Shown: piece after piece, positions 1 through 12,100 of the stretch
How the letters are laid out: every line of letters begins with the position of its first letter
Position numbering within the stretch: the stretch's first letter is position 1
Assembly (NCBI GenBank): GCA_020744225.1
Contig: JAGMWG010000007.1
Location: 372,001 to 436,000, forward strand
Reading direction: 5' to 3'
DNA length: 64,000 nt
Source: Paraphoma chrysanthemicola
Lineage: Eukaryota > Ascomycota > Dothideomycetes > Pleosporales > Phaeosphaeriaceae
Made by a program: the position numbers and the translations under genes
Notes under the pieces: generated by a model
Seen by the model: only the letters and a program-made list of their open reading frames with translations
Told to the model about the DNA's origin: nothing
Databases searched by the model: none

Positions 1-230
1 CAGCCAGTCCTCTGCCCCGCCACACCTTCACATGGCATTTACGAATAGCATGCGGGTGATGAGTTGCGCCATAGCGGGACCCAGCCTGTGGCAACCATGG
101 TCGCAGCCTGTAAACATGAGGGATCTTCACATTCATTATGCGCTCGCTCATACTTTCGTCATCGCAATCTCACATTTCAGGTACCACGCACGCGCTGTCC
201 TTGCTGTTGGTCTCCATCGACCGATTGCCT

Positions 231-258
231 GAGCTCGCCTGAGCTCGCCTGACCTGCC
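231..258. repeat. Short 10-nt tandem repeat
   Basis: The unit gagctcgcct occurs twice in tandem (231-250) followed by a partial third copy (gacctgcc). It lies directly beyond the stop codon of the questin-oxidase-like gene, so it would be in that gene's 3' UTR. No function can be assigned. Confidence 0.7.
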
Positions 259-259
259 A

Positions 260-1863
260 TTATTGTTTCGCGGGATACGCCAAATTCGCTGCATCCTCCT
301 CCGTACCAAAACCTCCCCATTGCTCGAACTCGTCCGCAAACTTGATTGCTGCATTCCTGTAGTACTTGTTCTCGTCGCCCCAGGTTTCAGCGCAGACCTT
401 TAGGGACCGTAGGGCTACACACATCAGCTCGTGACATTGATCCAAGCCAGTTAGGCACTCACCCTTGACATAATGTGCGTCCTTCGAATGTGGCCCATCA
501 AGCGCATTGTGGACTACGTGCTTCCAGTCTCGCCCTTTGACGTCGTACTCCTCGATTTTAATTGATAAATCCAACCGCGGTCGTGTTTGCGCAATGTACA
601 CCGCTAGAGTAAAAAGCCACCACTGCCTGAGCAGGTTTATGTGAAACTTGGCTGGAACCAATGGTAGTAGGATGCGTATCGCATGGCTTGATGTCAGGAT
701 GTGCACGAAGAAAAAGTCGAATCGACCCTTCGCTGGTGGTGGTGTGTCCACCAAGATCGCGGCAGCGATTTGTTGTGCCTCTTGGAACTGTTCTGTTGGC
801 TTGGTGATCTCCCACTCGTTCCAGTACTCCAGAAAGGCTTCCTCGCGCTCCTCCAGCACCTTGGATATGTCGCCGCTTCCATGCTCGTACAACCCATCGA
901 ACCGCTTGTCTTCCCGGACCTTGTGAAGCAACCCGCGGAGACTAGTGATGTCTCTGTCTCCGCGGCGGAGGCTAGGTTTTGTGTATTTCGGATCGTCGAT
1001 GTATTTGTGTAGGGGGCTGTAGAAGCATGCACCTAGTGCTAAGGCTTCGATTGCAACGGTGTTGGACTCAAGTTCGTATCCGTAGCCTAGGTGTATAAGA
1101 GGATGGGCAACTACGCATCATTAGTACTGCTTCTCATACTCGTCAGACAAACGCACGCCCTGAGATCAGTCCGTTGATGAGTGGCTCCTTGCCTCCGAGG
1201 AGATACTCATCAAGCAAGTCCTGTATGTTGTACCGCTTCAAGACGAGTTGGTCCTCGAAGAAGTCGACGAATGCCCGCTGGTACCTAACTCAATTAGCAG
1301 AGCCTACGCATCCATTGGAGCCTCCATACTCTCTTTTGCCAAGGAAATCCCTCCAGTCATCCCTCGAGATCTCCCCTGGGGCATCCTTCCACGGCTCTAA
1401 TTGTTCCGCTTCCTTCTCATATATGTCGTTGAGATGCTCTGCAGTGCCTCCCAAGATGAAGGCCGATCCAAGGATCTACAACCCAAGCTTAGCTAGCTAC
1501 AGCCGTTACAGCATTGGAGCAGCATACGTGCGGTGTATGGTTGTGGAAGCGCAAGTCGTGGTATATGATGGAGTAGTTCGCATGGTTCGCTTTGAGGAGG
1601 TGCTTCAGCGTTCGCGGTCGCTTCTCGGCTGCCGTTTCGATGTCGTGAATCTGTACAGTTGGTATGTCGACTTTCGGATAGCTGCCGCCTCCCACACGCA
1701 AAAACGACGGTATCGAGACTTTCGGTAGACTGAACATTGTGGTGTAGTTGTGCAAGTCTGCTTCTCTTCGAGCAATTGCGGGGATATACTCGGAGCTATG
1801 ATGCAGCTCGTGCCGCGCCTTCCTCCATCTGGCATGACGTGATGGTCTCTCGATCCTCAACAC
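260..1863 (-). CDS. Questin-oxidase-like protein (DUF4243/AflY-like family)
   Basis: Probable oxygenase of the questin oxidase family, whose known members (such as AflY) act in fungal polyketide pathways by Baeyer-Villiger-type chemistry. Deduced exons are 1528-1863, 1330-1475, 1157-1284 and 260-1110, giving 486 residues. The three introns (45-52 nt) have GT-AG ends and each restores the reading frame. Family-like segments seen are HTPHILGSAFILGG, then FLGKREYQRAFVDFFEDQL, then GLISGLAHPLIHLGYGYELE (joined across the last intron) and a C-terminal half rich in aromatic and histidine residues. The start is uncertain: a second in-frame Met (MFSLPK) at 1737 would give 444 residues. No other secondary-metabolism gene lies nearby, so a pathway role is not supported by context. 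Family call is from recognition of the conserved blocks; the substrate is unknown. Confidence 0.8.
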
Positions 1864-2163
1864 ACAAAGTCAACGAGCGCTCTGGCCATGTGCTCGCAAC
1901 CGTGCCTTAAAATGGACAGGTTACGGAGCAGCCGCGAGGACTTCATAAGGAACAGGCCCGAGACCGGGAGACTTCCGTAAATTGCAGCGGTGAGCAAGTT
2001 GGTACGACAGGTCCAATTTTAAAGCGATGAGTGCATTGCTGCGATTGCTATTACTGCGCTCGCTGGATGTCTACGCGACTGAAACACTCGAAAGCTAGCT
2101 ACGATGTGACTACGAGGAGCTATACATGCTGTCCAATTGTGCACTCCAACGAGGATATAATGC
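1864..2163. other. Intergenic, nothing recognised
   Basis: This 300-nt gap separates the 3' end of alpha-tubulin from the start of the questin-oxidase-like gene, both on the minus strand. It should contain the promoter of the latter. I see no gene or RNA here. Confidence 0.5.
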
Positions 2164-4057
2164 TTAGTATTCGCCTTCCTCAACACCCTCATCGTCAAGA
2201 GAGTCGCTGGCGACCTCCTAGTAAGAATGTCAGTAAGTGCTAATTAGTCGGGAGAAAGGGGAGAGTATACTTCGTAGTCCTTCTCGAGCGCTGCGAGATC
2301 TTCTCTTGCTTCGGAGAATTCGCCTTCCTCCATACCCTCGCCGACATACCAGTGCACAAAGGCGCGCTTGGAGTACATGAGATCAAACTTGTGGTCGAGG
2401 CGAGACCAGGCCTCAGCAATAGCAGTGGTGTTGCTAAGCATGGCAACGCTGCGGTCGACGGCGGCGAGTTCGCTTCCGGGAACGCTGATGGGCCTGAGAT
2501 TGTTAGTGTTGGCCTAGGAAAAAAAACACCGTCATATACGTACTTGGTGTAGTTGATACCGAGCTTGAAGCCAGTGGGGCACCATTCGACCAGGTTGAAG
2601 GACGACTTGGCCTTGAGAGCAGCAGCTGCAACGCTGCAGTCGCGAGGAACAATATCGCCGCGGTACAGAAGAGCGACAGCCATGTACTTTCCGTTGCGCG
2701 GGTCGCAGACCACCATCTGGTTGTTTGGCTCGAAACCTGGGTTGATCAGCGAAGGAGTCCAAAAGAGACGGCGTGCAGATGGCGGGGGTATAACTTACAC
2801 TGGAACGTAAGGTCGCTAACCTTGAAGCTCTCGTGCGAGCTCTTCTTGGCTGAGATGACTGGCGCGTAGCTGATGAGCGGGTAGTGGATACGCGGGTATG
2901 GCACCAAGTTGGTCTGGAACTCGTTCAGGTCGACGTTGAGAGCACCATCAAAGCGCAAGCTGGAAGTGATGGAGCTGACGACCTGAGCGATCAGACGATT
3001 AAGATGCTCATAGTTGGGGCGGGGAATGTCAAGGTTTCGGCGGCAGATGTCATAGACGGCCTCGTTGTCCACAAGGAACGTGCAGTCAGAGTTCTCAATG
3101 GTGCTATGGGTGGACAGCACAGCATTGTAGGGCTCAACCACAGAGGTAGAGACGCGAGGCGCGGGGTATACGGCAAACTCGAGCTTGCACTTCTTGCCGT
3201 AGTCGGTCGAGAGACGCTCGAGAAGCAGCGCACCGAAGCCAGATCCTGTGCCACCGCCAAAAGAGTGGAAAATGAGGAAACCCTGTAGCGAGGAGCAGTT
3301 ATCTGCAACGCGGCGAATCTTGTCGATGACGCTGTCGACCATTTCCTTGCCGATGGTGTAGTGACCGCGAGCATCTAACACTGTCAGCACTACTGAAGAC
3401 CTTCCAATTGCAATGCGACGCACAATTATTAGCAGCATCCTCTTTGCCGCTGATCAACAGCTCGGGGTGGAACAGCTGGCGATATGCTCCAGTACGGATC
3501 TCGTCAATGGGCTGCAGCAATAAGCACTTGATCTCTCCATACACAACTTTCTCGACGTACAGATGGGTCCAAGTCGACAAAGATGGAGCGAGGCACGTAT
3601 TTGCCGCCTCCAGTCTCGGTGAAGAAGGTCTCGAAAGAGCCACCCTCTGAGAGATCCGTCGCGTCCGGGTCGGGTCGACCATCGGCCTTCAAACCATGCT
3701 CGAGCAGGTACCTGGCGTGTGTGCATCAATACGTATTCGGGTATGCGAGGGCCACCAAGAACGTACAGCTCCCAGGCGCTGTTTCCAAGCTGCGTGCCGG
3801 CCTGGCCGATGTGGAGGTGGCAGATCTGTGAAGAGACTCGTTAGCTCGTGGCCAATGTGTTGTGTATTAAGCCTTCGATTGAGAAACGCAGGCTATGGCA
3901 TGCTCTGTTTCCACCTGCCAATCGCGCCTCATTTGCCAGCTCTGCTCGCTCCCATCTCGTCCGCGGCGCGAGAATGAGGGGGAGGAAACCAGGGTCCAAG
4001 GGGCATCGCGATGATAAACACGCTCTACAGAACCGGGCCACTTACCTCTCCTCGCAT
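2164..4057 (-). CDS. TUB1: Alpha-tubulin
   Basis: Alpha-tubulin, which pairs with beta-tubulin to form microtubules. Deduced exons: 4046-4057, 3767-3825, 3561-3711, 3424-3511, 2799-3374, 2544-2736, 2271-2493, 2164-2217. They sum to 1356 nt and give 451 residues, the usual alpha-tubulin length. The protein begins MRGEICHLHIGQAGTQLGNS, carries the GTP-binding GGGTGSG signature, the alpha-type TFQCFEPNNQMVV and GEGMEEGEFSEAREDLAALE blocks, and ends in an acidic EEGEY tail with the C-terminal Tyr. The first exon encodes only MRGE and is followed by a 220-nt intron, longer than the others here. The last exon carries only the acidic tail. Family identity is certain; whether it is the main or a second alpha-tubulin of the species cannot be told from one locus. 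Confidence 0.97.
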
Positions 4058-4545
4058 GGTGGATGTCGGGTGCTGTATCAAACAGACTGTCGAAGGGAAA
4101 GGTTCAGTAACCCGGTAGAATGTTGGGTCGGGGAGCTTTGGGGGTCTGGCGGTGTGAAGAGCGCCCTGTTCGTGTTAGTTTGGTGGGGTTGCGGCAGGGG
4201 CCACTGTTTACGCGATTCTTTAGCGCGCCTTCCCGGGTCCGGTCCAGGCACACAATTCGGGTTCGGCAGCTGTGACCCTGGATATGTTGGTAATGTAGCA
4301 TCACCAACATACACTTTACATCCAATTATATTGTGATATCATTCTTGGAATATTCATTATATCTACACCGTGTCCAAGTTCATCAAGCAAGTCCCCGGCG
4401 CACTGCCATTAGACTGCCACTCTATGCAGCAAAGCTCAAAGGCTGCTATCACAATACTGCGCCCCGGAATGCATAATCCGCTTCAACTTGAAGTGCCTGC
4501 AACAAAGGAAATTTTTTATGCTGACTTCGCATCCGCAATGCATGC
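4058..4545. other. Intergenic, promoter region of alpha-tubulin
   Basis: This 488-nt gap lies between the alpha-tubulin start and the 3' end of the ion-channel gene. ORFs in it are short and have no recognisable similarity. I see no RNA gene. Confidence 0.5.
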
Positions 4546-7523
4546 TCAACGCATGCGCCTCATCTCAAAGTTATCAGTCTGAGCGCGCGACGGGTGGGCA
4601 AATGTCCGATCGGAGTCTGCAGTCGTGGGCAGCGCACCAGAAGAATGCGGCACGCCGGACTCGTCGGTGCTCATTCGCACAGCTTGTGGGCTGACCAGGC
4701 CTGTACGAGGATCTAAAGTGTTTTTCCTGGGAGGAGTGTCGAATTCAGCTTCTGGAATGTCTGCCATGCCAGTCTCCTCATCGCCATGCCGATTGCGACT
4801 GAAGAAGCGGTTTCTGTGCGTACGCTCACGCGCTTGCAAGCTAGCGTTTGTCCCAACGCGCTGAATCGATGTCGAACGCCCGCTGTCGAGAGATGGCCGG
4901 GTGCCGGACTCTGACTTGCGCTCTGTGTCGTGTCGCGAGGGCGAGGTGACTCTGATGATAGTCGCTCTGTTTCGTGCTTCTGTGTCGCGGTCGTCCAGTA
5001 CATCACCGCTGGGATCGTTGAGCCCCATCGAACCCATGCCAAGCGAGAAGTCGACGCGACGGCCCATAGCGGCGATCGATTCACCACGTTGTCGGCCAGG
5101 CTGGCCCGGCTGGCGCAAGATTGATGGCTGGCGATTTGGTGCGCCGCTTGTACTGCTTGAAGGCTCCGCAGTGCCATCAGTTGGAGGAGCCACGAAAGGC
5201 TCATCGCCCGACTGGTTGCGGGTTGATCCGTTCGGGTTATCGGGATGGCCATTGCTGCCAGCGCCGTGTTGCATGTACACAGGGAAGGACTCCTTCTGGC
5301 CAGGGTAGCGCATGCGCGGTCCTTCAATACCGCATTCTTGAATAGAGACAGTGAGCGCGCAGATGAACTTGTTGCGTCGCTGTAGACGAAGCAACTCATT
5401 CTGCCAATTAGACTTGTAAAAGAAGACAACATTGAGCTCAAGCCAATGCACCTCTTGTACCGCCCTCAGTTCAGTCAGAATGTTAGTCTGATATTCGCGC
5501 TTCTCAGCTGTGACAAATTCCAGGAGGCATTGACGAAGGCGATCGATCTGCTCAAGCGTTGTGCCGAACTTGATGATGATTGGCACCGCTTCGGCAAGTG
5601 CACCAGAACGTCGATGGTTGAGAATGAAGAGCGTGTTAAGGTAGCTGTTGGGAGCCTGCACGATGTGTCCTTGCATCTTCTTGAATTCGGTGTAGAACAA
5701 TGCGATCTCCTTCACGAAGTAATCGTCACCCCTGCCAAGATCACCGCTGTTACCGTAGATCATGACACGGTCGCCAACGTCGTAAGGGTGCTTGACAAAG
5801 ACGAAGATGCAGGATTGCAGGAACTCTTGAGCGGTCGCAGAGAAGAGCCAGGAGAGCGCCAGCAGTGTCGAGCCGGCAGAGGTGAGCACGCCGGCAGCCG
5901 AAGTCGAGATTAGTGAGATGAAAACGATGATCGTGATCACAAGTACGATGAACATGAAGACATCGTCCAACTTGGAGACCACAGAGTCCAAATCCTTCAG
6001 CGAAGCGGTGATGGACTTGCGCTCTCTGCCAATTTCTACGCACACGGCTTCAAGCTCCTCCATCGAGATGTCGCCGTTCATGTCTTTATCGAACATGCTG
6101 AACGCAGCATCTGCCTCCTCATCGCTCTCAAACGCATTCTTGAGGTCGTCAGAGTGAACAGTCTCCGTTTCCGGACGGGCAAAGGTCCGGTACAAGCGCC
6201 TAGCAAGGATTTGGGCTCCCGGTGTAGAGCCGATAAGCTGGAGCACCACCTGGTTAGGGTGGCCGCTGGTCGTGACTGTTCGTCCGGTAAAGTCTCCCGC
6301 CACCTTGCCGGCGATGTCACCGAACTTGTTGAATCCTTCTTTAATGTTCTTTTGCGCTTCGGTGACGAGCTGGCCTGGAGTGCGAGCGCCACTGGGCCCT
6401 TTCTCGCCCTCGAACTCGGAATCCTCCATGGCGATTTTCTCCTTGGAGTACTTGTACAACTTTGCGAGACTGCCAATCTGGAACTTGTTCAGCTCGATTC
6501 GGTCCTGATAGGTTCGCAGATGGAAGCTGATTGCGATGAGCTGTAGTATGATTTTCTCGATGAGATTGAGAGTGAAGCCAACGAAGAAGGCCACTAGGAC
6601 TTTGTTCATGGTTTTCTGCCAGTCCAGCGTGTTCTTGTTGCCATAGATGTTGTGGTTCTTCATGGTGGGCAGGAAAGATATCTCGATAGCCAGCCACCAG
6701 AAGAAGAGGGTCGCAGGTAATTCGAGCTGCTTGCCCATGTCTCTCCACTTCTTAGCATTATTTGTGAACAGACTGGCGATAAGACCAATGGGCCACGGAA
6801 GACACTTTGCGATGACCTGAATCGTGTTAGCATGAACCTCGTGTGTGCTCTGGAACTACTTACCCGACCAAGCCACAACGTGAGCCAGACAATCATGAGC
6901 CAGATCGAGAACCACACCAGCTTGACTTGCCCAACATGAGCGTCTTTGAATGCTAGGGCGCCGACAAGAAGGGGTATCAGGATCAGGAGAACCATAGGTG
7001 TGATGTACGTGAAGTATCTGATCAGCCAGCTTGAATTGTGCACCTTCTTGAAGAACTTGGATGCGCTCGTCGTCGGGTTCTCTGGCGGCTTGTAGCGAGC
7101 TGCTTGCTCGTGCAACGGATTTGTAGCCGCATCAAAATCGTCTACGAGATCCTCGCGCCGAGATCGCACTCGTGTCATAGAGCGGTTGATGGACTGGTTC
7201 CTTTCCAGGGCTTCCTTCTCGGACAAGCCCTGCTCGATTTGTAGCACGGTCAAGTCATCGTTGAGTCTGCTGGCTTGCTCTCGGTTCTGAGATGGAGACT
7301 GCAGTGACCCAAAATACGGCTCATGAACAGTCTCCACAGTCAAGTGTGTGCCTGATCGCGATCTGCCATGCCCGACCCCTGGTTGTGTATGTGCGTATGG
7401 TTGATTTTGGCTCAGGTCATCGGCGACAAACGTGTTGTCATCCGAGGATCGCTGTTGAGGGACATGGCGGTTGCTGTCCATGTCGTATGTCGGCTCAGGC
7501 CGTTCCACTATTGGCGTGGTCAT
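4546..7523 (-). CDS. MscS-type mechanosensitive channel with EF-hand
   Basis: Membrane ion channel of the fungal/plant MscS family (Msy1/Msy2-like in fission yeast), likely in ER or other internal membranes and involved in calcium handling under osmotic stress. Exons 6864-7523 and 4546-6816 with a 47-nt intron give 976 residues. The N-terminal ~165 residues are polar and likely disordered. Hydrophobic segments follow at about 170-192, 200-217, 247-270 and 289-321. One EF-hand loop (DKDMNGDISMEE, about 463-474) has the expected acidic ligands. The pore helix and MscS beta domain follow at about 505-575 (LTSAGSTLLALSWLFSATAQ, HPYDVGDRVMI). The C-terminal ~230 residues are Ser/Arg/Pro-rich and probably cytosolic. 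The join WLGR-VIAK across the intron matches the family. Regulation by calcium is inferred from the EF-hand. Confidence 0.93.
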
Positions 7524-9152
7524 GCTCGCGGTGGCTGTGCGAGGCGCGAAGCCTAGGAGCTACACAGTGTGGGTGAGAGCAATTGGTGTCGTGGATGTCG
7601 TTCGAAACAGTTGCACAAAATTTGCTGAAACTCTAAGGTGAGCTCGTCCGATGACGTCGTAAGTGGTTGCTAGTGATGTTTCAATACGAGGCACTTCTTC
7701 GATCCGACCCTCTGAGCGAGTGACAGGGATTGGTCTGGGAGAGTGAAGAAAGGACGGGAATGAGAAACAATGGGTGAGAAATGATGGTGTTACAGAGAAA
7801 TCTATGGTGGAGCACTCTACGGGCGGTTCGGGCCTAAATATCAGGAGCAGGAGCAGCAAGCAGCGGCAGGGTTATTCTTGGGGTTGACCCTCCGATCTGC
7901 GATTTCAATTTCGTCCAGACAATCGCCCTTGCGCGTCACCCAGCCTGTAGCCGAAAGGAAAACTGGGGCGTTGCAGAGGCAAGCACGGCGTGGCGTTGAC
8001 GTGAATGGTAGGCTCAGCGGCCGGGTGGGCCCGCAACAAAAAGGTGTTGGGATCGGGTCAAGCACAAGAATTCCGCTGCTGCACCAACGCAGCGTCCGCG
8101 TTCCCAATGGCGGAAGGGGCGCGCATTGGAGGGAGGCGATAATGCTGTTTTTGGCGCGCAGAAAGCCGTTGGGTTTGGCCGGTAATTCTTGCGCTGCTTG
8201 CCATACGTCATACCTAAGAAGATGATGCAAGGTCCGCGAGTGCTGCGATTGGTAGAATTGCGCGCATTATGTATAGGATTTTTCGCAGCCAAACTTTCTC
8301 CTTCTTTTTGAGGCTTGATGTGTTCTTGCAATATCCAGTGTCTCTTCATTCCACTCCTCTCGATGGCTACGTTTCTTATCTGAGCACAACATCGTTATCG
8401 CAAAAGACGTTTCAGGGACGCCCATGGCGTGCGGCAAGGCTTGCAGCGTGTCGATCCCACTAAAACGCCATGCAACCCCTGCATTCCTCCTTCACATCAC
8501 GATTCAAGCCGTGGGGGCTTTTGGGAGATCGCTGATAAACTCCAGCTCCAAAGATCCTGTCTCCTCCATGGCCCACTGGATCTCACGCGTTCCAGTTATT
8601 CTCCGCGATCGTAGATCTAGTCTTGGGTCTCGCAATGGCTATGCCTCAGGACCGCGAAAAGCGCCAGGCGCTTCCATGGCCCATTTTCACGTGCACTACT
8701 TTCACATGACTAGATACTGGCGACGTGGCCTCCTTTGTGCACGCAAAACGACAGCCAAGCGATAGGTTCTGCGTAGCACAGGTGGGTAACATGGCGCTCG
8801 GACAAGACATGCTTCCGTACCCGCTGCTCTAGCTGTGGGTCAGATCTGTCCCATGGTGTCATACCTCGTGTCTGGACGCCGGAACGGACGGTAATCGCAT
8901 CGATCGAAAAATGCTTCGTGCATTCTCAAGGACGGGCGTGCAGTGTGATCTTTCACATGTAGGAATTGGGATTTGTATGCTCGTGAGTCTTGCAAGCAAA
9001 TCGGATTCGAATATATCTGGCTCAAATTTGCTCAAACGTAATATATCAAGGCAAAATGACCATACTCTCAAATACTGTCAGGACTGTTGGTCAAGTTAAG
9101 ACCTCTTTAAGAATGCTCGTCCCCTACGCAACTTTCGTTGCCACAGTCGCAC
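7524..9152. other. Long intergenic region, no gene recognised
   Basis: This 1.6-kb gap includes the promoter of the channel gene and the 3' flank of the copper ATPase. ORFs up to 129 codons occur (for example 7841-8230 minus) but have no recognisable family, intron signals or conserved motifs. I found no RNA gene or repeat. Confidence 0.5.
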
Positions 9153-12100
9153 TTATCCATGAAGCTCGTCATTCTTCCTCTGCCTAAATCCGACCCCAGG
9201 AATTTTCGTTCGCAACGCGAGACTGCTACACACCACACTCACGCTACTCAACGCCATCGCCAAACTCGCCCACACGGGATCTAATCGAATATGCTTCTGC
9301 CCACCATTCCCCATCGCCATACCGCCTTCCATGCCCATGCCGTTGTGATGCATGTCCATGCGTTTGGTGCCTGTCGTGATTGGAAACAGGACTCCTGCTG
9401 CCACGGGCATCGCGATCATATTGTAGACGAGCGCCCATCCGAAATTGAAGTAGACGCGTCGGAAGACCACTCTGGAAAGGTCGAGAAGCGTCAAGATGGT
9501 AGTGAGGCGGCTGTTGATCAAGATGAACGAGGATGAGGATAGCGCAATGTCTGAGCCGGATCCGATAGCGATGCTCAAGTCTGCTGTAGAAAGCGCCGGA
9601 GCATCGTTGATGCCGTCGCCAACCATAGCTACTGTTGCTCTCTGGATCTTCCTGGACTTCAACTTCGAGATTAGAGGAAAGCGGAATAGGCCAGTCTTTG
9701 GAGGCTTGGTGAGCGTCTGCTGGAGGTACTTGATCTTCTCGGCCTTCTGGTCTGGCAGCACGCCCGCGATGATGTTCGAAGCTGGGATACCCACTTGCGC
9801 ACCGACAGCGTTCGCGGTAGTGAAATTGTCGCCCGAGAGCATCCAGACGTCGATACCACGTTTCTTGAGGGCATCGATGACGCCGATTGCTTCGGGTCGG
9901 AGAGGGTCTGCGATCGAGAAGATGCATGCAAGTTGCCAGTGTGACCTCGAAGCAGTGTCTGTTGCGACCGCCGAGGACGACACTCCACGTTCAGATTCAG
10001 GTGTTTCGGCAATCTCAAGTGCCTGTGGCAGGAAAAGGGCTAACAACGCGACTGACTTGCCTTCTGCCTTCCAGGACTGCAGAGCTGCGGCGTTATCGGA
10101 TTCGATGCAGACGTGATGATCAGTCATGAAGCTCTCATTGCCGATGATGGCAATGATCTCATGCCCTTTTACTCGGAACGTGCCCTTCAATCCTTTGCCG
10201 GGTATTTCGTCGATATCGACTGCGGTAGGATCGTCGTGAAGTTGCTTGTTGCAGAACGAAACCAGGGCTCGAGCGATGGGGTGATTACTGTTCTGCTCCA
10301 GCGCTTTCGCGATACCAAGAACCAGACTACTGTTCTGGATGGAGGAGAACTTGTGATCTGTCACAGCTGGATCGCCGCCCTCAGTCAAAGTTCCAGTCTT
10401 GTCGAATACGACACAGTCGAGCGAGCTTGCCTCTTGGAAAGCTTCGCCGCCACCTCGAACAAGTATACCGTGTTTGGCGGCAAGACCACCGCCAACAAAT
10501 AATGCAGTAGGTGCTGCCAGACCGATACCACAAGGACAGGCGATGACAAAGACTGCAATAGCGAAGCGCAGGGACCAGAGAGCCCACCCACCAGCGCCCT
10601 CGTTTTTCCAGTCTTTTGGTATGCCACCTGTGGTTCCCAGAATCAGCCAAACAAGCCAGGTGGTAATGGCCACAGCAATGACAAACGGAACAAAGTGAGC
10701 GGTGATAGTATCGGCAACGCGCTCGACTGGAGCTCGGCGAGTCTGGCCTTCTCGCACAGCCGCGATGATCTGATCTAGCATGGACGTTCCCGATATAGTG
10801 GTAATCTGGACCTTCACTGGCGCACCTTTGTTCACCGTGCCTGAGTACACGACATCGTTTACTGTCTTCTTCACCGGACGCGACTCTCCAGTCAAGCTTG
10901 ACTCATCGAAGTTGGAACTACCTTCAAGCACAACGCCGTCAAAAGGAGGCGAAGTGCCATGATGGACACGCACGACGTCTCCAACTTCCAGCAGGTCGGT
11001 GTCAATCTTGCTATCACCCTTCTCAGCATCTATCATGACAGCTTCATCTGGACGCAATTTTCCGAGCGAGGTGATCGCGTCCCCTGTCTTGGCTTTGCTG
11101 TATGCTTCTAGGAAGCGACCGATCAAGAGGAACATCGTGAGAAACACAACCGCATCGAAGTACGAGTCATGCATCGAGCCAGATGACTTTTTGCTGGCAG
11201 CCAAGGCAAGCTCAACCACGGACGCAAAGTAAGCGATACTCGTCCCAAGCGATATCAGCATGTTCATTGATCCGAATCGTGTGAAACGATGTAACCAAGG
11301 CGTGCGACTTCCAGGTCTCCACATTGCTTTGACTTCCTTAATTGCGCGGCGATGGAAGGTGTCTGCAGCAAAAAAGTAGACTGGAGTCGCGAGAATGAAG
11401 AGTGCCCAGCTGAGCCGGGTAACATTGCCTGCCCACATCGTGCCCATGAGGTACATTCGAATTGGGTGTCGAGAGTTGATCAAGCTCATGAAAACAATGC
11501 CGAGAATAAAAGTCGGGATAGCTATGATGACGCAGAGTACAAGACGAAACAGAATACGCTTCCGTTCTTGCGCGTGCATCTCTCTTGCTCGCTCTTCGAT
11601 CGTCGGCGGATGGAAGACCGATGGCTCAAACGCAGCATTCGAATTCTTGATTGTGTCAAAGATGTTTCGAATCGTGAAGCCTGGCGGGTCGGGTACGTAT
11701 TTGATGTACAGGATGGGTGCTTCAAGTGAGAAGGACGATTTACCAGCTCCGACCATGACTTGATTTCCAAAGGCATCGCTCAAACTTCGTACAACAGTTC
11801 CAGGACAATGGTGACAGAACATGCCATTGATGCGAATGACGACTGAGCGTTCTGTTGCAACGTCGGGGACGCTGGTGTCTGGAAGGACTTGGTCCAGTGT
11901 CGCGTCATAACCAGCATCTTCAATGCTCTCCTTGATTTCACGAAGATGGTCCTTGCCCCTAAAAATGACAGATGCCGTGTTGGAGACGAGATTGACGTCA
12001 ACTTTGATAATCCATGAGTGACGTTGCAGAGCGTCGCTCACAAACCCTGAACAACGACTACATGTCATTCCTCCGATGAGATACGTTGCCCGCCACCTGT

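Noticed and set aside
7841..8230. 129-codon minus-strand ORF between channel and copper ATPase
   Set aside because: Composition is Cys/Pro/Ser-rich and random looking, with no conserved segment.
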